Shown in pieces: positions 29,036 to 40,119 of a stretch of 64,000 nucleotides of DNA. The notes under the pieces were generated by a model, which had not been told where the DNA came from, searched no databases, and saw only the letters and a program-made list of their open reading frames with translations. Numbering within the stretch: position 1 is the stretch's first letter; each line of letters begins with the position of its first letter. The stretch is from the NCBI GenBank assembly GCA_023374025.1, contig SIJG01000001.1, forward strand, positions 816,188-880,187, written 5' to 3'. This DNA is from Heterodera schachtii. Its lineage: Eukaryota > Nematoda > Chromadorea > Rhabditida > Heteroderidae. The position numbers and the translations under genes were made by a program.

Positions 29036-30278
29036 ACAAAAATTTCATATAAGCTAGTTATGTTTTAATTCAATATTTTTTGATTATTTTATCTTCATAG
29101 AATGAATGTAAAATTTGAATATATTTATTAAAATTAGTATAAATTTTAGTTTTCAATATGTTTTATTTATGAGTTAGTTAACTTTATAAATATTCCGATT
29201 TTTCGATTATTTCTATTTTTATAGTTAATTTTTATATTTTCATTTTCATGATCATGTACTCACAAATCTTTAATTCATTGCCCATCACCTATCCATGTAT
29301 TTAAATATCCTTTTATGTATATATGAAGTGAATCGCATCAGGCGGAATTGGGAAGCAAAGTACACAGAATTATTTATTAGAATGAATTTATTAAATATTA
29401 CATTTTATTAGCAGTGTTATAAGAATAAATTCTGAAATTGAATTATGTCATGATAGTATAATACTGTGACCCATGGATTGGGTACCGAATAAATTTTAGC
29501 TATCACGACTTATCTATATATTTTTTGCTTGATTTTTTCCATTAAAACAGAAATTTTATTTATTTTTAATAAATCATTTTTGAAAATTCTGAAAAATACA
29601 TGTATTTTTTGAAATTTACTTTTTTCAGTATACACGCATTATATTTTTAGATATTAATTACGAAGACTTTTTTCTGCTTCTAAAATGCTTTTTTTTCGGC
29701 GCGCCATTTCGTGGCATAAGGGGGATGGCCGGCTCGCCGCCGGGAAAAATTTGTAATTTTTAATGCGATTTGTTTACAGATTTTTGTCCAAAAATGACCA
29801 AAATTTGCGATTTTGTGCTTTTAAGAAAAATAGTGACTTTATTCCATAAAATTAAAAAAAAAACGCTTTTATAGACATAATGCCACAAATAAACCAAATA
29901 TGTTATAAATTCAAAAATTTGACTAATTTCCTTTGATTATTTTTTCCATTTTTAAATGCTCATTTTCAAGGACATCCTTGCATCCAAGGATATTTTTTAT
30001 TTTCAAGAAAGAGGGCCCAATTTAAAGGACGTCCTTGCAATTGCAGGACGGATACCATCCCTGTTTTTATGTAATACTTACCGTCACTAAAATAAATTGA
30101 TTTGTTTATTTCATCAAGTACACTTATGTTCAAGTCTATGATGCTTTTATTATTTATGAATTTCTTAAGTTATAGCTGAATTTCGTTTTGAAACTAGTTC
30201 ATTTTTTTTAATGATTTACTCTATTTTTTCATAGTTATTATTATTTATATTTTCAATTATTATGCAATATTCCACGTG
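29036..30278. other. AT-rich stretch with a GC-rich patch and nested hairpins
   Basis: Mostly A/T-rich non-coding DNA. A GC-rich patch lies at 29695-29750 (GGCGCGCC, GGCCGGC, CGCCGCCGGG). At 29968-30063 are nested inverted repeats: TCCTTG/CAAGGA, GGACGTCC and CGTCCTTGCAA/TTGCAGGACG, ending CCATCCCTG. Read on the minus strand that end begins CAGGGATGG, similar to hAT termini, but no matching 8-bp duplication or partner end was found, so this is at most a truncated relic. Confidence 0.45.
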
Positions 30279-30287
30279 TTACGGAAC

Positions 30288-31124
30288 GGTGATGCGACAT
30301 TTGCGCCGCGCCATTTGCGCCGCACAGCAAAAATGGACATTTGCGCCGCCCAGCAAAGTCGACACTTGCGCCGCGTCATTTGCGCCGCAGACTGTTGCGC
30401 CGCGGATATTTGCGCCGCTCCATTTGCGCCGCGACATTTGCGCCGCGCAGTCAAAAATAATATTTTCATTCTAATATCAAAATCACTAGTCTTAAAGATA
30501 GACATTAAATTTTTTTTATTCTTAATCATTAAAAATCTTAACATTGATTAGTTTCATCAAAGATATGAAAAATGAAGAAGCATAACAACTAAAACAGACT
30601 GACACTGTTTGAATTAGTCCTACTCACGGATTTTTGACCACCCACAGCTCAAAAAATAGTTGGAATTGATGAGTAAGGGAGAGGGGATTTTTAGGTTTTT
30701 TGTTATTTTTTCTGCGGCTTTTAATTAAATCAGAAAAGACGAAACACATTTTTAACACGCAAATTTTTCATTTACGCCAATGTTTTTAGATTTTTATTCA
30801 AAAAAGATTAATTTTATGTTTGTATTTTGTCATTAAAATTGTTAAATTTTAACGATTTTAATTTTTCGCCCCTATTTCGCGGTTTTTGATTGAATATCAA
30901 TCGATTCTAATTTAGAAAAATTGTTGGGTCAATCTTATAAAATTTTTAATGAGCGGCGCAAATTTCGCGGCGCAAATGTCGTTTTTGTTAGGCGGCGCAA
31001 GTGTCGCGGCGCAAATGGCACGGCGCAAATGTCCGCGGCGCAATTGTCTTTTTTGCTGAGCGGCGCAAGTGTCGCGGCGCAAATGGTGCGGCGCAAATGT
31101 CCGCGGCGCAAAAGTCGGCTAACC
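30288..31124. mobile_element. GC-rich foldback element, Mutator-like (837 bp)
   Basis: Flanked by an exact 9-bp direct duplication, TTACGGAAC (30279-30287 and 31125-31133). The left arm (to about 30450) carries nine copies of TTGCGCCGC; the right arm (from about 30953) carries about ten copies of GCGGCGCAA, its reverse complement, so the arms can fold on each other. Termini are related inverted sequences (GGTGATGCGAC at left; GTCGGCTAACC at right). A 9-bp duplication with long inverted arms fits the Mutator superfamily. The centre is A/T-rich with no transposase. Several frames of 66-95 codons in the arms are products of the repeat and are not genes. Confidence 0.75.
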
Positions 31125-31133
31125 TTACGGAAC

Positions 31134-34100
31134 AAGTGTTTACATTTTCCTGTTCCTTTGTGTAATATGTCAAAATAGTATTTATTTTATTGATTGATAA
31201 TAAATTTGTAAATACAAGGTGACCCATAAGATTTTGCACCACCAATTTTCTGCAGTAACTTTTTCCCACAAACAAAAATGAAAAAAATGAAATTTTGATT
31301 TTGCATTTTATTACTGTACAAACTCAATTTTTGTCTGATTTATATTTTTGAATTCTTTTTCATAATTTATTTATTTTCTTTATTCATGCTGGAGTAAGTC
31401 CCATTCTAACACTTTTTCTGAGAAAGCAGCTAAATTTTTATTACAAAAGTTATATTAACACATATTGTACAGTTATTTTATTTATCTATTTTAATTTATT
31501 TGTTTTTCTCTAAAACCATAAAATTTTAATGTAATTTTTAAACATATTTATTAAATATTATTTAGTTAAATTTATGTAAAGGATGTGTTTCTGCCTATTA
31601 ATTTTAGACTTTCAATTTTGAATATTCCTTACTTTTTCAATTATAAAATATAGAAATTAGGTAATTCTTTAAATAAATTATTCAAATAATGTTAATATGA
31701 TTATTTAGAATTTAATCTACATTATTATTATTACCGCATCTTCTTTTCCAACTAATAGTAAATATGTTTTAATTAAAATAGTATTTGATAAATAAAGATA
31801 AATTTTTAATTTATATAATCTGAGATTGTTTTTTAAATTTATTAAATTTAATCTTTTTATTTATTATAAAATGATGTATAGTAAATTTTTTCTATTAAAA
31901 TTTTAATAATATTATAATGTAGCTTTTATTTTCTTCGTTTAAATAATTCAAATTGTTAAAAGCAAAATAAATACTTGAAATTCTTTTGAAGTTTTATTGA
32001 ATTGTCAAATCGTCTTGCATCTATGCTGCAAAACAGTTAAGCAGAGTTTGACATCAATTATAATCATGAATCTTGAATTTAGTTATTTAAATGCAATTAT
32101 AAAAATGCGTATGGACAGGAATTAATTGCTCATTAAAAAATAAAATTGTTTTTTTTGGCTTTGCTTTGGTATTTTTTATAAAGTTTGATCTCATAAATAA
32201 AATTTTCTAAATACGTTTAATATGAAGAGCTGTTGAGAGAAGAAAGTTAATTTATATAATATTTTTTCTCGATTTAAATTTGGCTATGTTTTTCGTTATT
32301 TCTCATTTATTTTTTATAAATATTAATCAATTTTAATTGTATATTTATTTATTAAAGCTTTATAATTTCAATTTCATGTACTGAGGGGCTTTGTTTTTTT
32401 TTAAACATTTGACTTATCATTTTAACATTTTAATTTTATAGAAAATTGCTATTTGTTTATCAATCATTTATTTTGATACACACATATATTAAGGTTTATT
32501 TTTATTTTGAAGAAAAAAATCTTGTTCTGAGAATGTTTTTACACTTTCCAAAACGTTGCCTGTTGCCAATAATATAAATTATTTAAAATATTACTGCTTA
32601 CAAATATTAGTAGTATATAATATATTATGTCAGGCCTTTATGAATTAGTTGCAAAAAAAGTTAATTAATTTTTTCATATTTTTTTTTGCTTTTTGAACTA
32701 TTTCGTCAATTAGACTGCTTATTTTTAAGTTTTTTTTATATCAATCAACAAATCTATAATGATTTTTATTTCAAAATTTAAGTTTTTTCAATACTTCATT
32801 GTTGTCCTAAAAACAGCAAATAATACAAAAATATAAAATATCGTACGAAAATAATTATAAAATCTTAGTAGCGGATGAAAATATTTTTATTTTCCGATAA
32901 TTCGAATTCATTAACTTGCATAAATTACTTTAAAATGTTTTAAATTAACTAAATATTTAAATATATTTTAACAAAATAAATAAAATTTAAATATTATTTA
33001 CTATTTCAAGTATAAATCATTTTTTTATTTATCAAAAAACGCTCATAAATAGATTTAAATGAAATGTTTGCTTTTTTCTAATTATAATTTTATAAAAGAT
33101 TTTTTCAATGCTTTTTTAGAAGAGCTTTTTTTTATTCGAATACACAATGACTAGTTTAGTTGAGTTATAAATGTTTATACTGTCAATTAAATCTTTTTAA
33201 TTTTTATTATAATTTTTAATTATTTAGTAAAATATGGTAAAAAAATATCAAATTTTTGTAAATAGTTATTTATTTATATATTTAATTTAAATAATTTTGC
33301 TCTTTATTGGCTTGAACCTAGCAGGATTGAACTTCTATATTATTATTTATTATTCTGATCTGTTTAAAATTTTATTCTGATTATATTTGTAAACAATACA
33401 AAAATACTCACTAAACGGTTGTTGCGACCGAACAATTGCCTGATACCAAGGCTCCGTGACGTTCTGAGCTCAAACAAAGAGCAGTTGAGAGTCATTCTGT
33501 CTGATTACACAATATTTGATAAAAATAATATGACATTTTGATTAGTTAATAAAATAAAACTACAAATTCAGCTGCCAACTAAATCTTACTTCGATTCTTA
33601 CATCAAACTTCCCTTTAAACAATAATTTGCCTTAAAAAATAACTATCGGTATAAAAGATAAAAAAAACGTTTAGGTAGTCTTAAAATTAAGTTTATTGTT
33701 GAAAAAATTATTAAACTTTTGCAATAAACTTTTACACTTGTTAATACACTAAAATAAATCAAATATCAATACACAATTACATAAATTAAATTAAAATTGC
33801 AATTTGTTTATTTTCTAGTAACCTATATTTTTATCACGTGACACTATAAATTATTATAGAATAGTAAATTTATTTTAAATATGAAGAACTCTAAATGCAA
33901 TTTCAACCAAGAAAAATAGGCTAAATTAATACCACTAATATAATTGGATTTTATTCTGTATATTTAAAAAAGTTTCATAGCATTCAATTTTGTCTCATCG
34001 AGAAGATATTGTTGAAAAAGGTTCTCCAATAATTGATAAATAATCTATTTGATTTTATTGCATTAATTAATTTAATATAATTCTTTGGGTATTTTTGTTT

Positions 34101-36239
34101 TTATATAGGTTTTATTAAGCCCATTCTTTTTTTAAATATTCTAACCTTATTTAACATATAATTTTACATTATTTGTACCTTTTAATTATTTATTTTTTAC
34201 TAATTATTATACTGTCAATATTGATTAATTATCGCTTTTCAATATCAAGTCTCGAATTTCTTTATTCAGTTTCTTTTGTTTAATCTTTTTCAAAAAAATT
34301 TATAGCACCGAATAATATTGATCAGACACTTTGCAATTAATTTGGTGAACCAGGCAGGATTCGAACAAAATTTTATATGAGAATTTTATAAACTAATTAT
34401 GAATATTTATAATTTACCTCGGCTACCGTTGTTTTTTATAAATTAAATTTATTTTTCATTTAACTTTGAAATAGTTTCAATAATGGTTTATTTTAAATTT
34501 TGTTCTGATTAGATATATTAACTCCATCATTCTTTTAATAAAATATAATTGGAGGAAAATAAATTTTAAAATTTAAGCTTTCACCTCATCATACTTAATT
34601 TTTATGCTGCATAATTACACACACAGAAACTTGAGTTGGGGCATAAGTACAGCTAAGAAATTTTTAAATCTTAGAAATATTATTTTTTACATTGGAAATT
34701 CATTGCACAAAAAACTTAAATAGTCAAGATAGTTCGGTAAAGAATTAAAATATTAACCGCCCATTCATTATTAAGATTAATTATTTCACAAATTATTTTT
34801 GGTAAAATTCTTTAAATTTAAACATAAGAAATCATTGTGTATTTTCAATTCTTGATAAATGATTGTTATAAAATTAGCAAATGTGGTATAATCGGGAATA
34901 GGTTTCAGTGAAACGGGCCGGACTAAAAAGGTCAAAATTCCAATAAGAAGTGGGCATTACTCAAAACTTTATGAGAAATTAAGCATTAACATCATTTAAT
35001 TTAAATGAGTAAAGATTACAAATCATTTGAATAAGTGAAAAAAATTTTAAAGTTATTTTAGAATCTTTAAATTTTACTTTTTAGGAATTTTAAGTTTAAT
35101 AGCTCAATCTTTTTCTTTTGATTTTTCAACTTAAGGAATGATCAAATCGGATTTAGTACGCTTAAATATGCGGATTGTTTAGTGTTTACATTCATACTTT
35201 AAAGCCGATTTTTAACAATTATTCGCCAATTTTCTTTTATTTGCCCACTATTTGTAGAATAATTTAAATGTCATGGAATACCTTTGGTTATTTAAATTAG
35301 CGAAAAAATTTACATTTTGCGGAAATTTAAAGAAAGACGTTGTATAAAACCAATATTCATATAGTGTAATTTTATTCAATTTAAAAAATTATGCTTTTTA
35401 TATTTTTTTAATATAATTTACTTTTTTAATTGTTTTATACTTAACAATACAAGTTTTATATTAAAATTATAATTTAAATTTTCCAAATATATTAATAACT
35501 AAAGAATAAATAATATAATAAAAAAAACATTTTTTAAACAATTTTATTCAAATAAATGGCGTAAATCAGCGGAGTATAATCACAAAATAAAATCATAAAA
35601 TTAATGATAAAAAGGGTCACAATCATTGATCAAAAAACGGCCTGCTTGTCAGCCTCAAAGTGAGGTGCGAAAGCTATTATTATTTTTTAATGTAATAATA
35701 TAAAGGAGCTTATAATAAACATTTTTTTACAAAATCTAAGTCAAATTTTGAAAACATAAATCAAAATTTTATAAAAATAAATGTATTATTAAATGAATGA
35801 ATAAGTCCCATTAGAGATAATTATCCCTTTAACCTTTCCAATTAAGAAACAATTTAATTATTTTGTAATTATTACATTTAAAGCATTTATATATAAGAAA
35901 CTTTCAATCTTATCAGTCTCTTTTACCAACAAAAGCATTTATACATTTTAATATTTTTAAGGACTTATAAAATTATATATTTAAGTTTTTTATTTTATTC
36001 TTTTGAATATGATATTTTATATTTTCTTCACCAATAAATTGGTTTTAAGTTTTTTGACCTTTCAACCCCCGGCTTCTGAAATAAAATACTCTGAAACTAT
36101 ATGATCAGCAGTTAATTGTTAATTTATTCAAAAATATTAAATCAATTTAAAAAAAAATTTTTTTTTTTTTTGTGTTCACCAATATCAGTTACAAAAAAGC
36201 TATTTTAAAAGACCTCAAAAGACAAAACCAAAATGTTCC
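31134..36239. other. AT-rich non-coding stretch
   Basis: About 5 kb without a supportable gene on either strand. GC-richer patches occur near 33420-33505, 34905-34960 and 35635-35670. A tRNA B-box-like string lies near 34350-34365 on the minus strand, but the T stem does not pair. Nothing else recognised. Confidence 0.5.
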
Positions 36240-36244
36240 ATTTC
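36240..36244. repeat. Target-site duplication of BEL/Pao element (left)
   Basis: ATTTC immediately left of the 3' LTR, matching 48774-48778 immediately right of the 5' LTR. A 5-bp duplication is within the range known for BEL/Pao integrases and fixes both element ends. Confidence 0.9.
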
Positions 36245-36490
36245 TGTCGAGACTCTATGAATTAATTCGACCTTCTAAGGAAGTATCCTTAGGAATTAAC
36301 CGATTTAATATTAAATTATATTATTTCTCCCGAATTTCCCAATACTCAACAAATTTATTTGCACAATTGAATGATCAAATGAATGACAAATTGCTCTCCA
36401 TTTTTGGCCTCTTAAATATTCCTTTCCGTCCCCATTTTGCTTATTCATCATCTCTCCTTTGATCTTTCGTCGCGCTTATCGGCGGCGACA
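36245..36490 (-). repeat. 3' LTR (246 bp)
   Basis: On the element strand it runs TGTCGCCGCC to GAGTCTCGACA, with TGTCG/CGACA inverted ends. It differs from the 5' LTR by one substitution (near 36285) and one missing base (near 36440). The last five codons and the stop of the 193-codon ORF lie inside it. No convincing polypurine tract precedes it: the purine-rich run at 36493-36507 is on the opposite strand. Confidence 0.93.
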
Positions 36491-37057
36491 CTCGGGGCGG
36501 GAGAAGGCCGGATGATCGCTTCCTTCATTCACACAGAGCTGAAGGATTGCGCGGCAAAATGTTTCCAACGATAGAAACAAAGTTGCGAGGGTTGGGTTCC
36601 ATTCTCCCACCAGCTGAGCGAGACCAAAAAAATGGTCCGTCTCTTGACTCATTCGCCGCAGAAATTCACGGCGAATCGCAGATGGAACATGAATTGGCGG
36701 AATGAATTCGATGGGAAACGGCAGGTTTGTCAGTGGTGTTCGTGGTTGCTGCTGTTGCATTGACTGAATTGGCCTGGGTCGGAAGTAAGGAGCGGCACGT
36801 TCTCTGTGGCATGAATCAGTAGGTACAGGCCGCGCAACTCGTCCATCCCAATTTCGAATCGCCTTTCCGTATTTGCCACATTGGATCGAGGAACAGGAAG
36901 GGGCATACGAATCACTGACATTTGAGTTGCCAATGTTGTTTGCCGAAGTGGACGGTCTTTGATCAAGTGGCACATTTGGGTTGCCTATGTTGTTTGCCGC
37001 AGTGGTCGGTTGTTGATCAAGTGGCACATTTGGGGGCAATTGTTGGACCTTCAACAT
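36476..37057 (-). CDS. Unrecognised 193-codon ORF at the 3' end of the element
   Basis: I do not recognise this protein. It starts 4 nt after the stop of the Gc-like ORF (TAA, then AATA, then ATG), in a different frame, so it could be reached by reinitiation or represent the displaced end of a longer envelope gene. Residues 8-45 hold two copies of an 18-residue repeat (NVPLDQxP[TS]T[AS]ANNIGN), matched by a 54-bp DNA repeat (36961 and 37015). The middle is basic and proline/glutamine-rich; residues 140-180 look helical and hydrophobic. No signal peptide or membrane segment is obvious. The DNA is markedly richer in G+C than pol. The stop lies 15 bp inside the 3' LTR. Real and expressed, or captured non-element DNA with a chance frame, are both possible. 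Confidence 0.5.
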   Translation of the reverse strand: MLKVQQLPPNVPLDQQPTTAANNIGNPNVPLDQRPSTSANNIGNSNVSDSYAPSCSSIQCGKYGKAIRNWDGRVARPVPTDSCHRERAAPYFRPRPIQSMQQQQPRTPLTNLPFPIEFIPPIHVPSAIRREFLRRMSQETDHFFGLAQLVGEWNPTLATLFLSLETFCRAILQLCVNEGSDHPAFSRPECRRR

Positions 37058-37061
37058 TATT

Positions 37062-39512
37062 TTAGGAGATGGTAAAAAAACGATGAATTTGAGCCCAATT
37101 TAGCAAATCCAAATTTGTCGGAATTGGCAATTGTCCCGTCGTACCCGTTTTTTCTACCACACATTGTACATTTGTATTCACAATTGGATTTTCAATGATA
37201 CCCCGCACTTGATGATCCGATTCCGAAATTGGCACACCCGGTACTGTATCGGTTACTGGACTCACTTCTTGGTTAATTATACCAGTATTCACGGCAACCA
37301 TGTTTAGACCCGAAGTGGACTCAGCCGTCTCAATCTGTTGCAAATCTCTTAGCTCACTTTGCCATTGTTGCATTTCGAAGTCTTCGAAATCATCGGCACT
37401 TTCACTTGGTACCTTTTGCCCGTTAGGTTGTCTGTCCATTCCATGAACCCCATTTAACAATGCCAAGGTACAAATTGCCAAGCACACAAAGTTGAGAACA
37501 GCCTTGAATTTACCCTTTCCAATTATTTTCAACCCATTTTCACCCATATTTTTGAATTCTAAGACCCATTCCCGACTCGAATTGTTGTCCAAGTGTACTG
37601 TAATTCGGTTTTCACATTCAGTAATTCCCTCATTGCCAAGACCCATTTGTGGCATTATTTCCATATCCGATTTATCCATTTCCAATTTGAAAAAATCTTC
37701 AAAATAATCCAACTCATCTTGGTACCCTTGAAATACAAGTCCTCCCAATGGGTAATAATGACCATTCATAAGAAGTGTAGGGCCAATTGTAGACCCAATG
37801 ACCCCGTTTAGTCTCAGAATTTGGAGTGCAAATATATGACTTGGGACCCGAGGTCTCAGCCCAAAATTAGGCCGGTCACCCAAAATTAAAAATTCCGGCC
37901 CATTCAAAATATCGTAAACCCCTTTTTCGCAGCGGTAGAGAAGTCTGGCACCATTTTTTATTGCCAGTTTGGTGTGTTTGGTTAAGAGTTTTCGGTAGAA
38001 GTGTTGTTGTAGATAATTTCCGATGTCTCTCTTCGCACATGCCAGAATTTGGGAGGCAAATTTCAAAAAATCCATTTTTTCCGAAGGCATTTTTACAAAA
38101 TAAATTTTAAATATTTGGGAATATGATTGGTTTGAATGTGCCTTATTGTCTTCCATCGTTCCCTTATATATCCCAATTTTTATTCGCACTCTTTGACCCT
38201 TTATCCCTGAATCATTTATGCTCTCGATGCCATGCATCCCTCCGCTGACAGCGGGAATTGAAATGACTAAAATTAAAATGCCGATTATGAATCTATAACC
38301 ATTGAAAATTGGAATCATAAGCCAAAAAATATAAATGACTCCGATTGCAAAAATTGCCAAAATTATGATTAATATGTATAAGTTAAAATTTTGAAATGGA
38401 TTTAAAAATAATTTCCAATTAAATTGGAAAAGATCTTCCCAATTAAGTCCGAACCCATTAGTATTTTCTAATATTTCTGAATTTCTTACCTGATATTTCC
38501 GTTCATTCACAGGTATATACATTAATTCGCCTTTAATTTTTAAACTCGTTTTTCCTCCTGGGCATATAACTTCACAATCCATTTTAATTTTCGACTTTGT
38601 AAATGGTAACACATCAATTTGGGTTTTGCCATTTTTATTGCATTTTGCCAAGAAAATCAAGTTTCCTGGGCATTTTATTTCAGCTATATTTTCACCCCAA
38701 TTTGTTGAACATGTATAATTAAGTCGTCCACCCGTGGTACATTCATAACAACCTTTCAATGGTGCCACTTGTTTGGCTTTACACAAATTACCCTCAATTT
38801 CTGTTACAATTTTTAATTTTTCAACTCTTACTAATAACTGGATAGGAGTATAAATTGTTTCACTCAAAATTGTATTTTTATCCTTTCTTAAATTCATTTT
38901 ATCGGTTGCAAAAGGTAACTTTGGCTCGACCCTACCAAAAGTTGAGTCTTCACATTCACATTGTATTAACTCTTTTTCACTTTTGGTTCTATTAATCCAA
39001 CACTCTTTACATGCATCGGTACCCAAAATACACTCAAAATTTTGCGCACTATTTTGGTCATTGCATTTTAATTGAGTTCGTACTTCTTTTCCCGCATAGA
39101 TTATATCTTTATCTGATATAATAAAATAATCATCTAGCAATGGCGCAATTGGCCGAGTCACTCCTTGCGGGGTAAACGCAATTTCTTGCCATTCTTCCGT
39201 TATCCCTGGATATAGTTTAAGTTTTTTCTTTTTTGTCATGTTTCCCATTTTTAGCTCTGCTTCCGCTTGGATTTCATAATCCCAATTAATACAACGTACT
39301 TGTTTCCATACTGTATTTGTACTTTGTACCGCAATTATCTTATAAAAGAAGCATTCATTTATACCCAGTGATGGTAAAGCACATTTTGAACCCCAAATTG
39401 ACTCTCCCTCCATACAATAAGTATTGCCAGGATAATTCCAATAATTTTTTAATTCGCTTATTTTTTCACTTAGTCGGATGTTTGCGCATCTCCCTTTTTT
39501 GCACGACCCCAT
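37062..39512 (-). CDS. Phlebovirus Gc-like (class II) envelope glycoprotein with long C-terminal extension
   Basis: 816 codons. Residues 1-370 are cysteine-rich in the spacing of the phlebovirus G2 (Gc) family: an early cluster with GSKC, NECFFYK and QVRCINW (residues 41-77), then CKECW and CECED (168-189), then GCYEC...YTC...CPGN (254-284) and DCEVICPGG (312-320). Possible N-glycosylation sites include NMT (91), NRT (174) and NYT (265). A strong membrane segment spans about 377-401 and a second hydrophobic stretch 405-423. The family mediates membrane fusion; here it would sit on the particle or cell membrane. Residues 430-816 match nothing I know, with another hydrophobic stretch at 671-690 and an acidic, disordered-looking tail. 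The Gc domain probably starts further upstream: the same frame is open back to a TGA near 39646, and upstream coding lies in another frame (39640-40119), so the ATG at 39512 is unlikely to be the natural start. Confidence 0.85.
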   Translation of the reverse strand: MGSCKKGRCANIRLSEKISELKNYWNYPGNTYCMEGESIWGSKCALPSLGINECFFYKIIAVQSTNTVWKQVRCINWDYEIQAEAELKMGNMTKKKKLKLYPGITEEWQEIAFTPQGVTRPIAPLLDDYFIISDKDIIYAGKEVRTQLKCNDQNSAQNFECILGTDACKECWINRTKSEKELIQCECEDSTFGRVEPKLPFATDKMNLRKDKNTILSETIYTPIQLLVRVEKLKIVTEIEGNLCKAKQVAPLKGCYECTTGGRLNYTCSTNWGENIAEIKCPGNLIFLAKCNKNGKTQIDVLPFTKSKIKMDCEVICPGGKTSLKIKGELMYIPVNERKYQVRNSEILENTNGFGLNWEDLFQFNWKLFLNPFQNFNLYILIIILAIFAIGVIYIFWLMIPIFNGYRFIIGILILVISIPAVSGGMHGIESINDSGIKGQRVRIKIGIYKGTMEDNKAHSNQSYSQIFKIYFVKMPSEKMDFLKFASQILACAKRDIGNYLQQHFYRKLLTKHTKLAIKNGARLLYRCEKGVYDILNGPEFLILGDRPNFGLRPRVPSHIFALQILRLNGVIGSTIGPTLLMNGHYYPLGGLVFQGYQDELDYFEDFFKLEMDKSDMEIMPQMGLGNEGITECENRITVHLDNNSSREWVLEFKNMGENGLKIIGKGKFKAVLNFVCLAICTLALLNGVHGMDRQPNGQKVPSESADDFEDFEMQQWQSELRDLQQIETAESTSGLNMVAVNTGIINQEVSPVTDTVPGVPISESDHQVRGIIENPIVNTNVQCVVEKTGTTGQLPIPTNLDLLNWAQIHRFFTIS

Positions 39513-39639
39513 CGTAGGGCATCTTCTTGCTGATTTAACTTTTATTTTATATTCCCTTAGCCAAGCAACTGTCTCTTGGACACATTTTAATGTTAATGAT
39601 TTTAGTCTGACTTTAATTGAACCTTTTGCTTGACCCTTA

Positions 39640-40119
39640 TCAGTTTTTCAATGCTAATGTTATCTCTTGGCCCGCTGGTAGGATTGTAATTTCTGCTGCT
39701 CCCTTAACCCGACACAAAGTGCCATTAGAATTTTTAATACAATCTTCAGATGATGCTTGAATTACTGCTACTTCAGCCCCAGCATTAACATATTTAATCG
39801 ATATTATGACGATTATTAACATAAATAACATTGTAGAACCCATTTTGGCACTTAGACTCAACCTTTTTAATCGCCGATTTCTCTTTTTCTTTATCCACTC
39901 TTTGGTCCCGTGGTCCTCCACATTTGATGCGAGTAGACTCATTTCAGATTCATTTTTAAAATTTTTATTTGAACAAAATTTTCTCATTATTTTGAATGGG
40001 AAGCATAAACATGACCACACAAAATTCAAAATCGAATAAATTGATTTTACACACCAATAAATACAAGAAATAATAATATGATAAATAAGATTATTATGCC
40101 AATCAATAATTCTGTCCAT
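39640..40119 (-). CDS. Envelope middle part: Gn tail, Gc signal and N-terminus (frame-shifted)
   Basis: 159 codons. The first ~25 codons overlap, in another frame, the membrane segment that ends the Gn-like part, so only the later part is likely authentic. From about residue 55 it reads as a basic cytoplasmic stretch (WIKKKRNRRLKR), a hydrophobic signal-like segment (STMLFMLIIVIISIKYVNA, about 94-112), then an ectodomain start with NGT glycosylation and two cysteines. It stops at 39640, just after a run of five A (element strand, 39644-39648), whereas the Gc frame continues from the same place: a 1-bp length change there would explain the break. The order (membrane segment, basic tail, internal signal, Gc) matches a Gn-Gc polyprotein. 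Frame breaks could be mutations or assembly errors in homopolymers. Confidence 0.65.
   Translation of the reverse strand: MDRIIDWHNNLIYHIIISCIYWCVKSIYSILNFVWSCLCFPFKIMRKFCSNKNFKNESEMSLLASNVEDHGTKEWIKKKRNRRLKRLSLSAKMGSTMLFMLIIVIISIKYVNAGAEVAVIQASSEDCIKNSNGTLCRVKGAAEITILPAGQEITLALKN

Noticed and set aside
30288..31124. Possible CRISPR array (repeated ~9-mer with spacers)
   Set aside because: Units are short, spacers irregular, arms inverted, a 9-bp target duplication flanks it, and the host is eukaryotic.
30260..31275. Frames of 66-95 codons on both strands rich in A, P, R, C
   Set aside because: They read the TTGCGCCGC/GCGGCGCAA repeats of the foldback element in several frames on both strands; products of the repeat.
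34341..34366. tRNA-like B box on the minus strand (GTTCGAATCC followed by ...GGTTCACCA)
   Set aside because: The T stem does not pair and no A box or acceptor stem is visible; at most a relic. Similar AGCAGGATT wording near 33325 and 56870 is also unstructured.
36172..36462. Plus-strand 96-codon frame (and the similar one at 48517-48879)
   Set aside because: Antisense to the LTRs; repeated only because the LTRs are repeated.
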